A DNA stretch of 64,000 nucleotides, taken from assembly GCA_025642065.1 (NCBI GenBank), contig JAODUP010000091.1:820501-884500 (forward strand), written 5' to 3'. This document shows positions 48,901 through 57,666 of this stretch, piece by piece. A program made the position numbers and the translations under genes. Position 1 is the stretch's first letter. Each line of letters starts with the position of its first letter. The DNA is from Paralvinella palmiformis. Taxonomy: Eukaryota; Annelida; Polychaeta; Terebellida; Alvinellidae. A model generated the notes under the pieces. That model saw nothing but the letters and a program-made list of their open reading frames with translations, searched no databases and had not been told where the DNA came from.

Positions 48901-49633
48901 CTGGTTTCGAGGCAACAGATGATAGTGATGCAGGCGACGAAGGACTAGAAGGCAGTGATGATGATATGATTGAGGAATTATAGGTGGATATGTCTACATA
49001 GGTGCTGCCTTTTGGTGTGCCACATAAAACACATTTAACAGTTTTTGGCCAGTTTTCGTATGTGCAAGCCCTACATGACCACTTTATGGCAGCTCGATTA
49101 ATGGCTACAGCACGGTTAATGTCATTGTTTAGAGCTTTAGCTGCCTCTGGTGAGTTTGGTGAAGTTTTTGGGGAGTTCTTGAAGGATGCTGGGATGGGGT
49201 GTGCAGTTCCTGACACAGGTGCAGTCTCTGTGATGTTGATGTTTATACTCAATGGCTGGGAAGCAGAAGACGTAATAACTGGCACAACCTTTAACCTTGG
49301 GGTAAAACACTGCGTACATCGTACAGCCTTTGGCCAGTTCAGATATGTGCATGCCTGACATGCCCATTTATTTTTTGGGTCCAGGTTTTGATTCTGGGTC
49401 ACACACAATCCAGATATGGGTGACATGTTGCTGATTGATGGGGCCTTGTTGGATCCAGACACTAGTGGTGCAATCTTGTAGATATCCTGCTCGACTGATG
49501 GTACCTCTTCATCAATGAACTGAAGCTGCCTTGGACCTCTGCAGAGAGCGCACTTCTTTGAGGCAGCCCAATTCTCATAAGTGCAGTACTCACAAACCCA
49601 TTTAGGGCCCAAAGTCTGCCTTAAATCACTCAT
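30066..49633 (-). CDS. ZRANB1: ZRANB1/TRABID-type OTU deubiquitinase, complete (7 coding exons)
   Basis: Complement of the join 30066-30320, 31731-31960, 32254-32379, 34079-34197, 35536-35734, 37264-37335, 48232-49633: 800 codons plus TGA, all phases consistent. Family knowledge: TRABID cleaves K29/K33 and K63 ubiquitin chains and takes part in Wnt signalling and transcription control. Seen: three NZF fingers with Cys at 14/17/28/31, 92/95/106/109 and 187/190/201/204, each followed by TYxNW; a Ser-rich linker (about 210-330); the ankyrin-like ubiquitin-binding region (LVHLAIRFQREDMLAALL); then the OTU domain with catalytic Cys525 in RTAGDCLLDSVLQ and His665 in LGYTRGHFSALVAME. The acidic C-terminal tail SSEDETDDE resembles the vertebrate one. 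It is about 90 residues longer than human (708), mostly in the linkers. The start is set by the first NZF following MSDLRQ and by a splice acceptor 16 bases upstream. Confidence 0.96.
31145..31356 (-). mobile_element. tRNA-derived SINE, divergent
   Basis: Minus strand begins GCTAAAATGGCCTAGCGGG (box A) with GGTTCAAATCC (box B) about 45 bases on. The body is not clearly shared with families A-C. It lies in ZRANB1 intron 6. Confidence 0.5.
31731..31960 (-). CDS. ZRANB1: ZRANB1 coding exon 6 (catalytic His)
   Basis: Acceptor aactccag, donor gtatta. It encodes GVYLPLLWEQSFCW and then LGYTRGHFSALVAME with catalytic His665, and IAYLPLMDYEGKLLPLHFLS. Phase 1 in, phase 0 out. Confidence 0.95.
32254..32379 (-). 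CDS. ZRANB1: ZRANB1 coding exon 5
   Basis: Acceptor taatccag, donor gtcggt (weak, followed by a (GT)n tract). It encodes SSLEQIHIFALAHILRRPVI and VYGIKYVKTFRGENIG, a core OTU strand conserved in TRABID. Confidence 0.94.
32651..32988 (-). mobile_element. tRNA-derived SINE, family C
   Basis: Minus strand GTGAGCTCCAGATGGCCTAG (box A), GGTTCGATCCCAGC (box B) and a body containing CAGGGTATTTCGGCTCCATC and CCCCTGTGAGTGGTGGGGGA. The same layout occurs at 57251-57570 in the other orientation. It lies in ZRANB1 intron 4. Confidence 0.85.
33253..33578 (-). mobile_element. tRNA-headed SINE with LINE-like 3' tail
   Basis: Minus strand begins GCCATGATAGCACAGTTAG then AGAGCATATG (box A region), GGTCGCGGGTTTGAGGC (box B), a 150-bp body, and ends AAGGGCCTTAGAGCAGC ... 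TTATATAAATGTCAGATATT with (ATT)n. The 3' end resembles CR1/L2-class LINE tails, compare the tail near 54520-54590. Confidence 0.65.
33850..33933. repeat. Compound (CAGG)n(CA)n microsatellite
   Basis: (AGGC) tetranucleotides followed by about 25 CA units and (CAGA)n, in ZRANB1 intron 4. Confidence 0.95.
34079..34197 (-). CDS. ZRANB1: ZRANB1 coding exon 4
   Basis: Acceptor ctgattag, donor gtaaga. It encodes FYPRWKDTEAMQAQELNFSL and the SQWRQDWASLLNLASEP segment that matches the OTU of vertebrate TRABID (WRQDWA versus WQEDWA). Confidence 0.94.
34489..34609 (+). promoter_or_regulatory. Promoter-like cluster: CRE palindrome and YY1-like site
   Basis: TGACGTCA at 34489-34496, then CCGCCATTTTAA (YY1-like) at 34561, then ATG at 34607 opening a 43-codon frame with no recognised motif. 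It is antisense to ZRANB1, in intron 3. Whether it is transcribed is unknown. Confidence 0.25.
35100..35290 (-). mobile_element. tRNA-derived SINE, family D
   Basis: Minus strand GGCATTCGGATGGTGCAGTAG (box A region), GGGTTCGAAACCGG (box B), then CTGGGTTTTGGGGAGGGA and CACACCTGGG-type body on the reverse complement. Related to copies at 35830, 38945 and 62868. Confidence 0.65.
35536..35734 (-). CDS. ZRANB1: ZRANB1 coding exon 3 (catalytic Cys)
   Basis: Acceptor gatcag, donor gtaagt. It encodes the OTU start with LGSRLYALWNRTAGDCLLDS, whose Cys525 is the nucleophile, then TWGIMDRDNTLRRAL. Phase 1 in, phase 2 out. Confidence 0.95.
35830..35947 (-). mobile_element. tRNA-derived SINE, family D, head
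   Basis: Minus strand CCTCTATGGTAGTGGAACAA (box A), GTGGGTTCGTATCCGAC (box B), CCTGTGTTTGTGGGACGTTT. The copy at 62868 has the same order. Confidence 0.65.
37264..37335 (-). CDS. ZRANB1: ZRANB1 coding exon 2
   Basis: Acceptor attacag, donor gtaaat; 72 bp. It encodes DIEDLPNPVKKQLFDEILDH, nearly identical to the vertebrate linker between ankyrin-like and OTU regions. Confidence 0.93.
37768..37925. mobile_element. Decayed DNA-transposon fragment with AGTAAAAGTACTT motif
   Basis: It contains a perfect hairpin TAACGAAGTA/TACTTCGTTA at 37777-37800 and degenerate repeats of GAAGTA...ACTTTTACTT. Such CTTTTACTT-rich sequence is common at the ends of animal hAT-type MITEs (family knowledge); target duplications are not visible. 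Confidence 0.4.
38528..38791 (+). mobile_element. tRNA-derived SINE, family B, full length
   Basis: CCTCTATCGCCTACTGGC then TAAGAGCG (box A), GGCTTGAATCCCGG (box B), GGAGTTTTTCATCCAAACTG, GGCAAGGTTTTCTCCACC, AGCAGTAAATTACAGACC and an (ATT)5 tail. It sets the order used to recognise the partial copies at 11531 and 18895. Confidence 0.88.
38945..39070 (+). mobile_element. tRNA-derived SINE, family D
   Basis: TGATAACTCGGTCGTTAAAG (degenerate box A), CAGGGTTCAAAACCTG (box B), GGATGTTTCTCATATGACCC then CAGGCGTAAAGTTAAA. The body corresponds to the minus-strand copies at 35100 and 62868. Confidence 0.5.
39331..39472 (+). repeat. Direct repeat, copy 1 of 2
   Basis: TGAAATAATATGTAAATAG followed by ATGCAAAAAAGATCACTG, TTTATTGTAATTAAT and GCGTACACATCCAATTATCA recurs in the same order at 41417-41625. 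Confidence 0.85.
39573..39742 (+). mobile_element. tRNA-derived SINE, family A
   Basis: CCGTGGTCTAGCGGTAGCG (box A), GTTCGAATCTCGACG (box B), GTTTCATCTTTGACTTCGC, and tail GTGCACAAAAGTGGCTGTAA. The best-preserved plus-strand copy. Confidence 0.88.
40362..40790. mobile_element. Dispersed MITE-like repeat, copy 2 (inverted relative to copy 1)
   Basis: Left GGTTCCCACAGCAAAGGAAA, right end on the minus strand GGTCCTCCCACATCCTGGAA: imperfect terminal inverted repeats. The interior on the minus strand matches the 18206-18612 copy (AGACAGCTAGAAGGG, CATAAAAATGTCAAT, CTTGATTTATTAC). Confidence 0.65.
41417..41625 (+). repeat. Direct repeat, copy 2 of 2
   Basis: Same sequence order as 39331-39472, with a 60-base insertion (GGGAAGCCAAAAAGGGAG and following) before GCGTACACATCCAATTATCA. 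Confidence 0.85.
41771..41948 (-). mobile_element. tRNA-derived SINE, family A
   Basis: Minus strand CCTCCATGGCCTAACTGGAA (box A), CCTGGGTTCAAACCCCC (box B), GTTTCATCTTTCACTTAGCC, and GTGCACAAAAGTGGCTGTAA tail. Confidence 0.85.
42501..42808 (-). CDS. Orphan exon-like open frame in ZRANB1 intron 1, unknown
   Basis: On the minus strand a pyrimidine-poor acceptor-like ctgcag (42809-42814) is followed by a frame with MMYYGTYKAIQFQLSHSTEY, GTARCVVVIPARYSVHVIPL and ending SSTNDL-stop, 101 codons from the first ATG. The residue mix (balanced, few Asn/Ile/Lys runs) looks more coding than its AT-rich surroundings. I recognise no domain. No upstream exon could be joined. It could be a terminal exon of a nested gene, an old retrocopy or transposon piece, or chance. 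Confidence 0.25.
43239..43282 (-). mobile_element. SINE family A, 3' fragment
   Basis: TGATGTTTTGTGGCCACTTC then TGTGCACATGGTAGGCC, the tail part of the family A SINE only. Confidence 0.6.
43580..43838 (+). mobile_element. tRNA-derived SINE, family B, full length
   Basis: GGCCCCATCGGTAGAGCGTG (box A), AGGTTCGCGCCTTGGC (box B), AGGAGTTTTTCATCCAGCC, TGGCAAGGTTTTCTCCAC, AAGCTGTAAATTATGGAC, and (ATT)n tail. The head is close to a real tRNA but has no tRNA 3' end or foldable acceptor stem. Confidence 0.85.
46631..46818 (-). mobile_element. tRNA-derived SINE, family A
   Basis: Minus strand GCCTCTGTGGTCTAACTGG (box A), CTGAGTTTGAATCTTAGC (box B), GTTTCATCTTTAGCTTCGC, and GTGCACAAAAGTGGCCGTAA. Confidence 0.85.
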
Positions 49634-49648
49634 CTTTCAGTGTTGCAC
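48232..49648 (-). CDS. ZRANB1: ZRANB1 coding exon 1 (NZF1-3 and ankyrin-like region)
   Basis: ATG at 49633-49631; 49634-49648 is the end of the 5' UTR, directly after acceptor gcttccag, so at least one untranslated exon lies upstream. The donor gtgagc follows 48232. It codes for residues 1-467, from the NZF fingers to the end of the ubiquitin-binding ankyrin-like region (FLSEIATFALPA). It ends in phase 1. Confidence 0.95.
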
Positions 49649-50457
49649 CTGGAAGCAAACAACATGGTAAAGAGCTACGTCTTTATTTCAGGACAGATAA
49701 ACATATTACCATATAACAGCTTACACAGACTATTATTCAAAATTGTATTTAAAACGGTACAGCATTTTATTCAGATATCATATCATTGCATAATTCTATA
49801 GCAGTTATACAATTTTCACTATTCTATTGCCAATGTTATATGAACAGGTAACTAACTGAAAGTCATAGTAAATAATTTTTAACATACAAAAAAGTCATTC
49901 AATAGCGCAAGAACCAGTTTAAGTATATTTTAACAGTTTTTCGACATGGAAATATAAGGCAGAATAAAGTGAAATAAAAGCTTTTACACCCACACAAACC
50001 GACGACAGGATTCACGATCACATTGATTAATCATGATCAAATCCATTAGCCACAAAACTGCCAATTCCCAAGCAAAAGCTCAACACATCATAAATTTTAC
50101 GCTAGGCAGCGTCAGGTAAGCAACCGAGAAAAATATCCTTAAAGCTTCCATGGCTTCCCAGTGCCAGTGGATGTCTAAAACCACATGCTTAACAACTGTG
50201 TAGTGTATCACTATCACAGTATCAGTATGCCCAGCGTTATTTATCACCAAATCCGAATTGGCCCTTTGCTCAAAAAGACTTAATGACATGAACAACGAGG
50301 TCTATCTCAGTGGACATGCCGTGAACTTAAACCATAAATGCCATACAGTTTGAGGTATATAACCTGAATGCTAGAAACAATGGTAACTCTGTAATAACGG
50401 GCGGAATTTTCATCTCATTTGCCAGCCAAATGTCAACAGAAGATCATACTACCAGCT

Positions 50458-50480
50458 TTCCCGGAAGTGACGTCGGGAGT
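50458..50480 (-). promoter_or_regulatory. Probable ZRANB1 promoter element: ETS site with CRE
   Basis: CCCGGAAGTGACGTCGGG joins an ETS consensus (CCGGAAGTG) to a CRE-like TGACGTC core. It lies 0.8 kb upstream of the acceptor that precedes the ZRANB1 start exon, in a locally CpG-richer patch. The untranslated first exon should lie between here and 49652, but its donor cannot be fixed. Such ETS/CRE pairs are common in housekeeping promoters. Confidence 0.45.
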
Positions 50481-51061
50481 TAATCTCGCTCCGCGAACGG
50501 GTCGTTTTCTGCTGTGTTTTAGTGTGTATACTTTAGCATCGCTCCGATGATATTAGTCCTTCATTAAATATACTAGAAATACCATAGAAATTCGGTGTCT
50601 TTACGATTATAAGGTAATATTTATTTCAGTATTCCACTGACTTCTCAGAATGCACAACGGATGTGACGTACCTCATGAATATTAATGCATTTCCTGTTGC
50701 CATTTCAATCCGTTTTCTGGCAAAATTAAGGTAAATACACTGCGCCAGAAAACGACTGCGTATCGCCTTATACTGGTTGGCTTGGGATTCGAAGTTTCGC
50801 AGAAATGTAGTTACTGCACATAGATTAATGCGCCCTAAAATGAGTCTTCATTGACAAAACGAAGAAAATTTTATACTTTTACTGTTTTGGGAAACTGTGT
50901 CTTTAAACGACTATATTATAGATCTATATAGTATCATAATGTGAAAGTATAAACATGAAGTAATACACTTACCAATATTCTTCTCTTAAGGTGTTATAGA
51001 TATTACATGGATGGCCTGCATACGTTGAAAATAAAGTTGCTGAACAGCAAGTGAATTTTGA

Positions 51062-51145
51062 GCTCCAGCGGCCTAAAAGTAGAGCGGGTATATAATACTT
51101 AAGCTCGAGGGTCACGGGGTCGAGTCTTGTTCAAAACACGACCAG
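51062..51145 (+). mobile_element. Decayed tRNA-like SINE head, family C-like
   Basis: GAGCTCCAGCGGCCTAAAAG (box A region) and GGGTCACGGGGTCGAGTC (box B) at the family C spacing; the body is not recognisable. Confidence 0.4.
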
Positions 51146-51495
51146 GGTGTCATAACGTTTCGAGCTATTAATTAAGTATCAGTAATTAATTTTCGCCTGT
51201 CTACTGGGTGCAGTCTAAGTTAAGATAATCTTTGTTTTGAGCAAGTCTTCAAATCCAAACTCTAGCCTAAATTATAAGGTGTACACAATTAACCCAAAAG
51301 TTAAATAATTGTATATTAAATGTAAACAGTGTACAAAATATGTTCCACGTTCAGAATTGAATTGAATCAATTGCAAAAAAAACCTCCAATACGGTTTAAG
51401 TATTGTGTCTTTACCAGAACGATGAAAAATAGAGTTGGTTCACAACAATATCATCATATCGTTCTGTACTAATTAAAAACCATCACGGCACTATT

Positions 51496-51504
<9 letters not shown>

Positions 51505-51532
<28 letters not shown>
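51505..51532. repeat. (AT)n microsatellite
   Basis: About 14 AT units. Confidence 0.95.
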
Positions 51533-51535
<3 letters not shown>

Positions 51536-52353
51536 AATAAACTTATTCAATATATCTCAGAGAAGCCTTTGACTATACATGCTACATACTCTGTGAGATG
51601 ATGCTCTGGCTTGCTTAGTATTATCAGAGAAGCATTTGACTACATGTTACCAAGCTGTGTTGTGTTACAGTTAGCAGCTTAACTATTTCTTGTATTTAAA
51701 GTACAAGCCAAATCAAGATGGCTGCCCTTTTGCTTATTTTTCATATAATTAATTAGTTACAGTGGATTAATTATGATCCACCATAAAGGCTAACCAACAA
51801 ACAGCTTAACGAAAAACATGTATACACTCACACACACACTGGAATCTAGTATATATATACGCGTATATACGTATACGCTAGGATCGAGTATTGGCTGAGA
51901 CACCAAGCAAAGGTGAATACAATATAACCTAAACTAAAGTATACGTACAGATTGTTTTAAAATAAACACAAAGATTTACATAAATATACTTAGGGCAGAG
52001 AAAGTCTTATTTTATTTGTGTGATAATTAATTATATTTGAAATTCACAGTGGACTCTTGTATGTATAGATACAACCGAATTAAGATGGCTTCTCGTTGTT
52101 AAACGGAGCGTCCAATTAAAGATAGAGCGCTACGCCACAAACTTAAGGTTGTGGATTCGGATCCGGGTTAATTAATTACCAGCGATAAGCATAATGAAAC
52201 GGCGTTATCGAGACTTAATATACACGTAATATCTATACGTAAACTCTACGTGTACACGGCGACCGGGTTAATATAACCACACAATTGTGAAAAACACAAA
52301 TTATATAAGCCAATTAAAAATGTAACATTTTAAAATGTTATATTAAAACTAAT

Positions 52354-52627
52354 ATCTGGCCGCCAACGGTCCAATGACGGTACAAGCTGCGGTCACACCG
52401 GTCGATTTTGCATGGTGCGTTAATTGCCGTCGGGTAGACATCGACCAGATGTTGGGCATAATACGCTCGAAGACAGCGAAATTGCCGATATACACCCGAC
52501 ATCGGCAATTTAGGCCGATGATGCCGATCTTCACCCGACATCGAGCCGGTGCGTTAATTGTGCCTGCTGTGTTGAATCTGTTTATGGGTAATCGTACCTC
52601 GGCCGTACGTTTCAGATATGGCCAGAG
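52354..52627. mobile_element. Possible MITE or repeat-rich GC patch
   Basis: TCTGGCC at the left and GGCCAGA at the right form short inverted ends. Inside, GGTGCGTTAATTG occurs at 52414 and 52549 and CACCCGACATCG at 52493 and 52532. A perfect 18-bp palindrome (TAACATTTTAAAATGTTA) lies just outside at 52323-52340. GC content is well above the surroundings. Confidence 0.35.
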
Positions 52628-53360
52628 CTGAGGTTAAACAACTCAACTCACATTGTTGGACGATATGGCACTCGGCAGTCCACCATATTCAATGTTCAGT
52701 CTTCACAGCTACTCAAAGTCAAATCATCCGTATGTGCATGTAACACTGTGAAAACAACAACTTGTCGTCCGTTAATATGTCGGGGACGTCGATGTCAACA
52801 AACGAGCGTATTTTATCACAATGTCATTTATTGAGGCTTGCCTTACTGGTTTATTGGCTGTCTTTAAAACCTAACTTTAACCGGATAATATTTTAAAATG
52901 ATGTGTATTATATTTGGTTGTTAATCATATCTTCATAATGGGAAGTCTAATGTGTGTGTGTGTGTGTGTAAGCTATATACGCACTTTCGGTAATTTAATC
53001 TACAGAAATTAAAGATATGCATCATCTGTGATCTAGATGAGTTGGCTATATGATCCTTGTGCCAGCTGACGTCAGAACACGTGATTTCTCCTCCCTGCCA
53101 TGCAACGCGCCACTCGGAGAAGCCATAGTGGCGAATCCCCAGTAATTAGGTTTATTTCCTTATATCTATGATATCAGGTATCGTTCGTCATCATATTACT
53201 AGGGGATTTCGGGTTACTTTTATAAGCAATACACATTTAAGTCATATTATCTGAGAATGAATTGTTCTTTTAAACTTTTGAATTCAAAACTCATATAGAT
53301 GAATATACATACTTACTGTATATATTCGTCTGTTTAACTTGATTTCAAAATCTGACTTCG

Positions 53361-53411
<51 letters not shown>
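53361..53411. repeat. (CT)n(AT)n compound microsatellite
   Basis: A CT tract runs directly into an AT tract. A second tract of the same build lies at 53796-53860. Confidence 0.95.
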
Positions 53412-53414
<3 letters not shown>

Positions 53415-53791
53415 ATGATGGACTTTGATCAGTGAATCTAGAAATTCTATCAACTATGTCTTAAACCTTTCTTCAAGAAATAGCACACATAAATGGGAGA
53501 GAATTATTTTGACAAAAATTGGTGCTGTATAAATGTCACTGCTTATCGAAAAGTTAAACGCGTACATATCGTGAAATTTAAAAAAAAAACTATAGGAATC
53601 CGTAAGAACGAGCATCCTTTTTAGACAGAGGTAACAAGATTAGAACCCCCGAACTGGAATTTGCAGAGCAACGCACTACTAATTAAAAACCACTACGGGA
53701 GTGGCAAACTGTATAATAAGAATAACAGGTGCGTACGTAACATGTTTATCTGGAATTCTTATGTTATGATTTGGATATACACATGTAGCAT

Positions 53792-53795
<4 letters not shown>

Positions 53796-53860
<65 letters not shown>
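53796..53860. repeat. (CT)n(AT)n compound microsatellite
   Basis: About 14 CT units followed by about 18 AT units, same build as 53361-53411. Confidence 0.95.
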
Positions 53861-53861
<1 letters not shown>

Positions 53862-54514
53862 AAGTTTGAAATCTGGATCTGAACATTCCATCGCTAGATA
53901 CATACGCAGAATAGACGATATTCACAGCGCATGAGCAGCATTAGCATGCTGTGGGCCGATATCGATGGGCCTACACTTAAAAATGCAAAAGACCGATTCA
54001 ATTACCCCTGGCGCCACCAAGCGGCTGAATTTCACACTTCTCGGTTAGAAGTCTTAAGAATCACCGAGTTGCATGGCGATTTACGCGTGTAGTGGCCGAT
54101 AAATGTCTTACTGAAAAGCTGTATTTAGGCTATTTACCAGATATATTTTATTTATATTCCATTAAGTGTATGTGATCATCATTTTGCATTTAATAGGAAT
54201 GACATAGACTTCATCCAATAGATATATGCCACTAAACTAACTAACGTCTAGTTCAAACTTATTTTTTGTAGAACCGTTGCCATCTGACATGACGATGTCA
54301 GTGGATCAAATCAATGATCACATAGATTATAATTCAATGGGTGATTATTATTACTGTAACATTGATATTTATGCATGATATCTTATATTGAAAGTGCACT
54401 GTTTTATTTTCTGAATCACCTGTTTGTGCAATGTTTACTACATGTAAATGCCAAGGGTGTTAATACCATTTTTATTTAATAATATACAGGTGATACATAT
54501 ATGACTGATTCCCA

Positions 54515-56450
54515 GGTATTATTATTATTATTATATACCATATTTATAAAACACTTTTCATAAACTATATCGTGTTCAAAAGTGCTTTACAAGACATATG
54601 AAAGTAAAATGTTAATGACATGAAATAATATATATTAAATGTAAAATACAATATTACAATATAGTGGTGATTAATTGTTTTGACGTAATAGTATGATTTA
54701 AAAAAAGACAAATAAATAAACTTAATGAACTAAATTAAATTGTTATAATATACTGATATAACAATATATCGAACTGCTATTAACTAGAAGATAAAAATAG
54801 AATATAAACATGTTATATATACACATTATTAAGAATGACTAGATTTGTTCAATGGCTATAGTGAATTAGAAAATAATGTGTTTTTAAAGTTTTTTGAAAG
54901 TCTCTGTTGTCTTAGATTTTCTAATATCGGCAGACATTGCATTCCTGAGACTGGGTGCTGCATAACTAAAACATCTGTTGCCATATGCTGTGGTCCGCAT
55001 CTTAGGTACTACCAATAGTTGTGTATTCTGGGATCTTAGAGTCCTGCCTGGTGTATACATCTGTAACATGTCTCTCAAATACACAGGAGATCGATCGTGC
55101 AATGCCGTATGCGTGTAGACCAGAAGTTTAAACAGAGCACGGTATTTTACTGGCAGCCAATGGAGTTTCTTTAACACGGGTGTGACATGATTATGTCTAG
55201 CTGTTCTAGTCACAATGCGAGCTGCCGTGTTCTGTACACGTTGCAGCTTACTGATCATGGTATCTGGTAGTCCATGGATGAGCGCATTACAATAGTCCAG
55301 TCTCGACATTACAAGCCCATGTACCAATGACTTAGTAGCATCTTTAGATATGTAACGCCTGATACGACCAATGCTGTGCAGTTGTGCATATCCAGATCTG
55401 CATATGGAAGCGACTTGTTGTGTCATTGTCATGTTGGAATCAAACATGACACCTAGATTACGCACACATATGGATGTTATTCGAGCATTTCCTACTTGTA
55501 CAGACACTTTGTCCATGAACTGTGAGTTATGTTTTGATGTAAAAAGCACGACCTCTGTTTTTTAATTATTTAGCTTCAGCATGCTCTGGTGCATCCAAGC
55601 CTCGATTTCGATTAGGCAGTTCTCAATGCGTGTCAATGCTTCAGCCTGGATGACATCATCTTTTGGTTTGAATGACAGATACAACTGTGTATCATCCGCA
55701 TAGAAGTGGTGCTGCAGTCCATGCTGTCTTATGACGTCACCAAGGGGCTTTGTATAAAGTACATAGTTTTTCGGATCCAGAACAGAGCCCTGGAGAACAC
55801 TGTACTCTATCAATACTGGCAATGACAATTCACCTTCAACAGAAACAGTTTGGAAACGTTCCCTAAGATATGATGTCAACCACGCTCACGGTATACCTGT
55901 GATACGAAAGTGTTGTTCCAATAATTCCAGTAGTGTTTGGTGATCAATGGTGTCAAATGCTGCGGACAGGTCGAGCATGATAAGCACAGACACACAACCC
56001 TTATCCAGAGAGTCCAAAATATCGTTATTAACCTTGAGTAATGCCGTTTCTGTTGAGTGGAATTTACGGTAGGCAGACTGAAGTGGTTCGTGGAGACAAT
56101 TTGACACAAGGTGATGCTCTATGCGGGCATCCACAACTTTTTCCACGGTTTTCGAGACAAATGGTAGATTAGACACTGGCCTGTAGTTCTTCAATATCTC
56201 TGGGTCCACACCAGATTTCTTCAGGAGTGGTCTTATCCGAGCACATTTGAAGGACATTGGCACACTGCCCGTCTCCATGGACCGATTAATTATTGCAGTC
56301 ACTAGGGGGACCGGCTCATCCAGGCACTGCTTGAGGAGCCATGTTGGAATCGGATCGAGTTCACATGACTTATCCGGAGCTTTGCGTATGACACTTCGCA
56401 CTTCCTCTGGTGTGGCAGGTTTAAAATAAGCTAGTACCACGGACATGGCA
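54515..56450 (-). mobile_element. 5'-truncated CR1/L2-like non-LTR retrotransposon
   Basis: About 1.9 kb. The minus strand carries most of the reverse transcriptase frame (see pseudogene entry), a short 3' UTR with AAAGCACTTTTGAACACG and TTTATAAATATGG, and an (ATAAT)n/(ATT)n microsatellite tail at 54517-54534. The microsatellite tail and ...TATAAA... end are typical of CR1/L2-class elements. No 5' UTR, ORF1 or endonuclease is left. Confidence 0.85.
54884..56446 (-). pseudogene. LINE reverse transcriptase ORF2 fragment, two nonsense mutations
   Basis: One continuous frame on the minus strand: [20 protein letters not shown] and [17 protein letters not shown] at the start, motif [17 protein letters not shown], motif C HHFYADDTQLYLSF intact, then HWLPVKYRALFKLLVYTHTA and LRDMLQMYTPGRTLRSQN of the C-terminal region. 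TGA at 55886-55888 (after GIP, before AWLTSYL) and TAA at 55562-55564 (after LKLNN, before KTEVVLF) break it. Motif B is altered to VLQGSVLDPKN where PQGSVLGP is usual. The frame otherwise lacks indels, so it is a relatively young dead copy. Confidence 0.88.
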
Positions 56451-57250
56451 GTGAGTAAGTAAAAATAATATTTCCAGAACTATTTAATCCTTTGAAACCT
56501 ATTCTAAAAAAATCCCATACGAGTCAACATGAATAACGAAGGCTTAAGTGTGTCATTCATCTGGAAAGATCGGCCCACCCACTTCTTGGGTTATATCCCG
56601 ATATATATATATTGTGTTTTGAAAGACACCATCGTTCAGCTGAAATACGAGTCTCAGTCTCCGTGTAATAGGAAACAATTTGCTTTCCAGTAGTTATCGT
56701 TAGTGAAAAGTTGCCATCCCCTATTAACAGTGGGCGCCATAGCTATTTCTAACCAGAGACCGCAGTTGGTAACCGATGCAACGCATTTCGCCTGGATCGG
56801 TCTATTTAATGTGTGTTTGTGTGTGTGCGTATTTATATGCATTTGTGTGTGTGTGTGTACATAGGTGTGAACATATTTCCCGTAAAGACGTCTTATGCCA
56901 GTCGTTTTGCACAAGTGGCTTGAGATCACGACCAACAACCGTAGTTTTACCGACTGCCGCCAGATGTCGCACTAGTTATGAATATTGTCCACTGACAAAT
57001 AATAGTCCGGTCTACTTAACTATAACATGAATATCTTTATGGCTGAAGTTATTGTGAAAGTACTAAAACCAGTTTCTGTTAAAAGCAATTAACATTGAAC
57101 AAACCCACAAACCATCCATCTTTGTTTAAAGACGACGGAAGTTAGAAAAGATATTAAAAACATTTACAGCAAGGAAACGGAGCTGATTAGTCAGCTAAAA
57201 GCAACGTCATACCAACTAGTTTTTTTTTAAATCAATTATTTTTTTAACCG

Positions 57251-57570
57251 GAGCTCCGGTGGCCTAGTGGTATAAGCACTCACCACTTAGTGCCAAGGGT
57301 CATAGGTTCGATCCCAGCAAAATGGTCAAAACTTTTTTAGAGATTAATTAACATCATGGGTGCCTGACGACGTAAAATGGCGCTGCCGTCTCGACTGAAT
57401 TATTAAAAATAAAGGGGACGTTAAAACCCCGTGAGGACGTAAACACTCTGGCGGTGACCACCCTTAGGGTATTTCGGCTCCATCTTTCCGTACTGCTCCC
57501 CTGTGAGTGGTGGGGGAGGCGTTTTCTCAACCACTCCAACATAGAGGCTGTGCCGAATAAACCGGACAAG
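57251..57570 (+). mobile_element. tRNA-derived SINE, family C
   Basis: GAGCTCCGGTGGCCTAGTGG (box A), AGGTTCGATCCCAGC (box B), GTGACCACCCTTAGGGTATT, GGCTCCATCTTTCCGTACTG, then CCCCTGTGAGTGGTGGGGGA and ACATAGAGGCTGTGCCGAAT. The pair at 32651 is its minus-strand relative. Confidence 0.88.
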
Positions 57571-57666
57571 GTCAGTTACTGCGGTCCTCGCATCCCTCTA
57601 GAGGCTGTTCTATTCTCATAGACCGTTTTCTACACAAAGCGTCACTAAACAGAAAAAGGCCAAATG

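Larger units (their letters stand above)
49649..54514. other. Intergenic and ZRANB1 5' region; no coding gene seen
   Basis: Contains the probable ZRANB1 promoter near 50460, an AT microsatellite (51505-51532), a GC-richer MITE-like patch (52354-52627), two (CT)n(AT)n tracts (53361-53411, 53796-53860), and a CRE-plus-E-box pair at 53067. Short open frames have no support. Confidence 0.55.

Noticed and set aside
48350..49358. Plus-strand open frames opposite ZRANB1 exon 1
   Set aside because: Shadows of the strongly conserved minus-strand coding exon.
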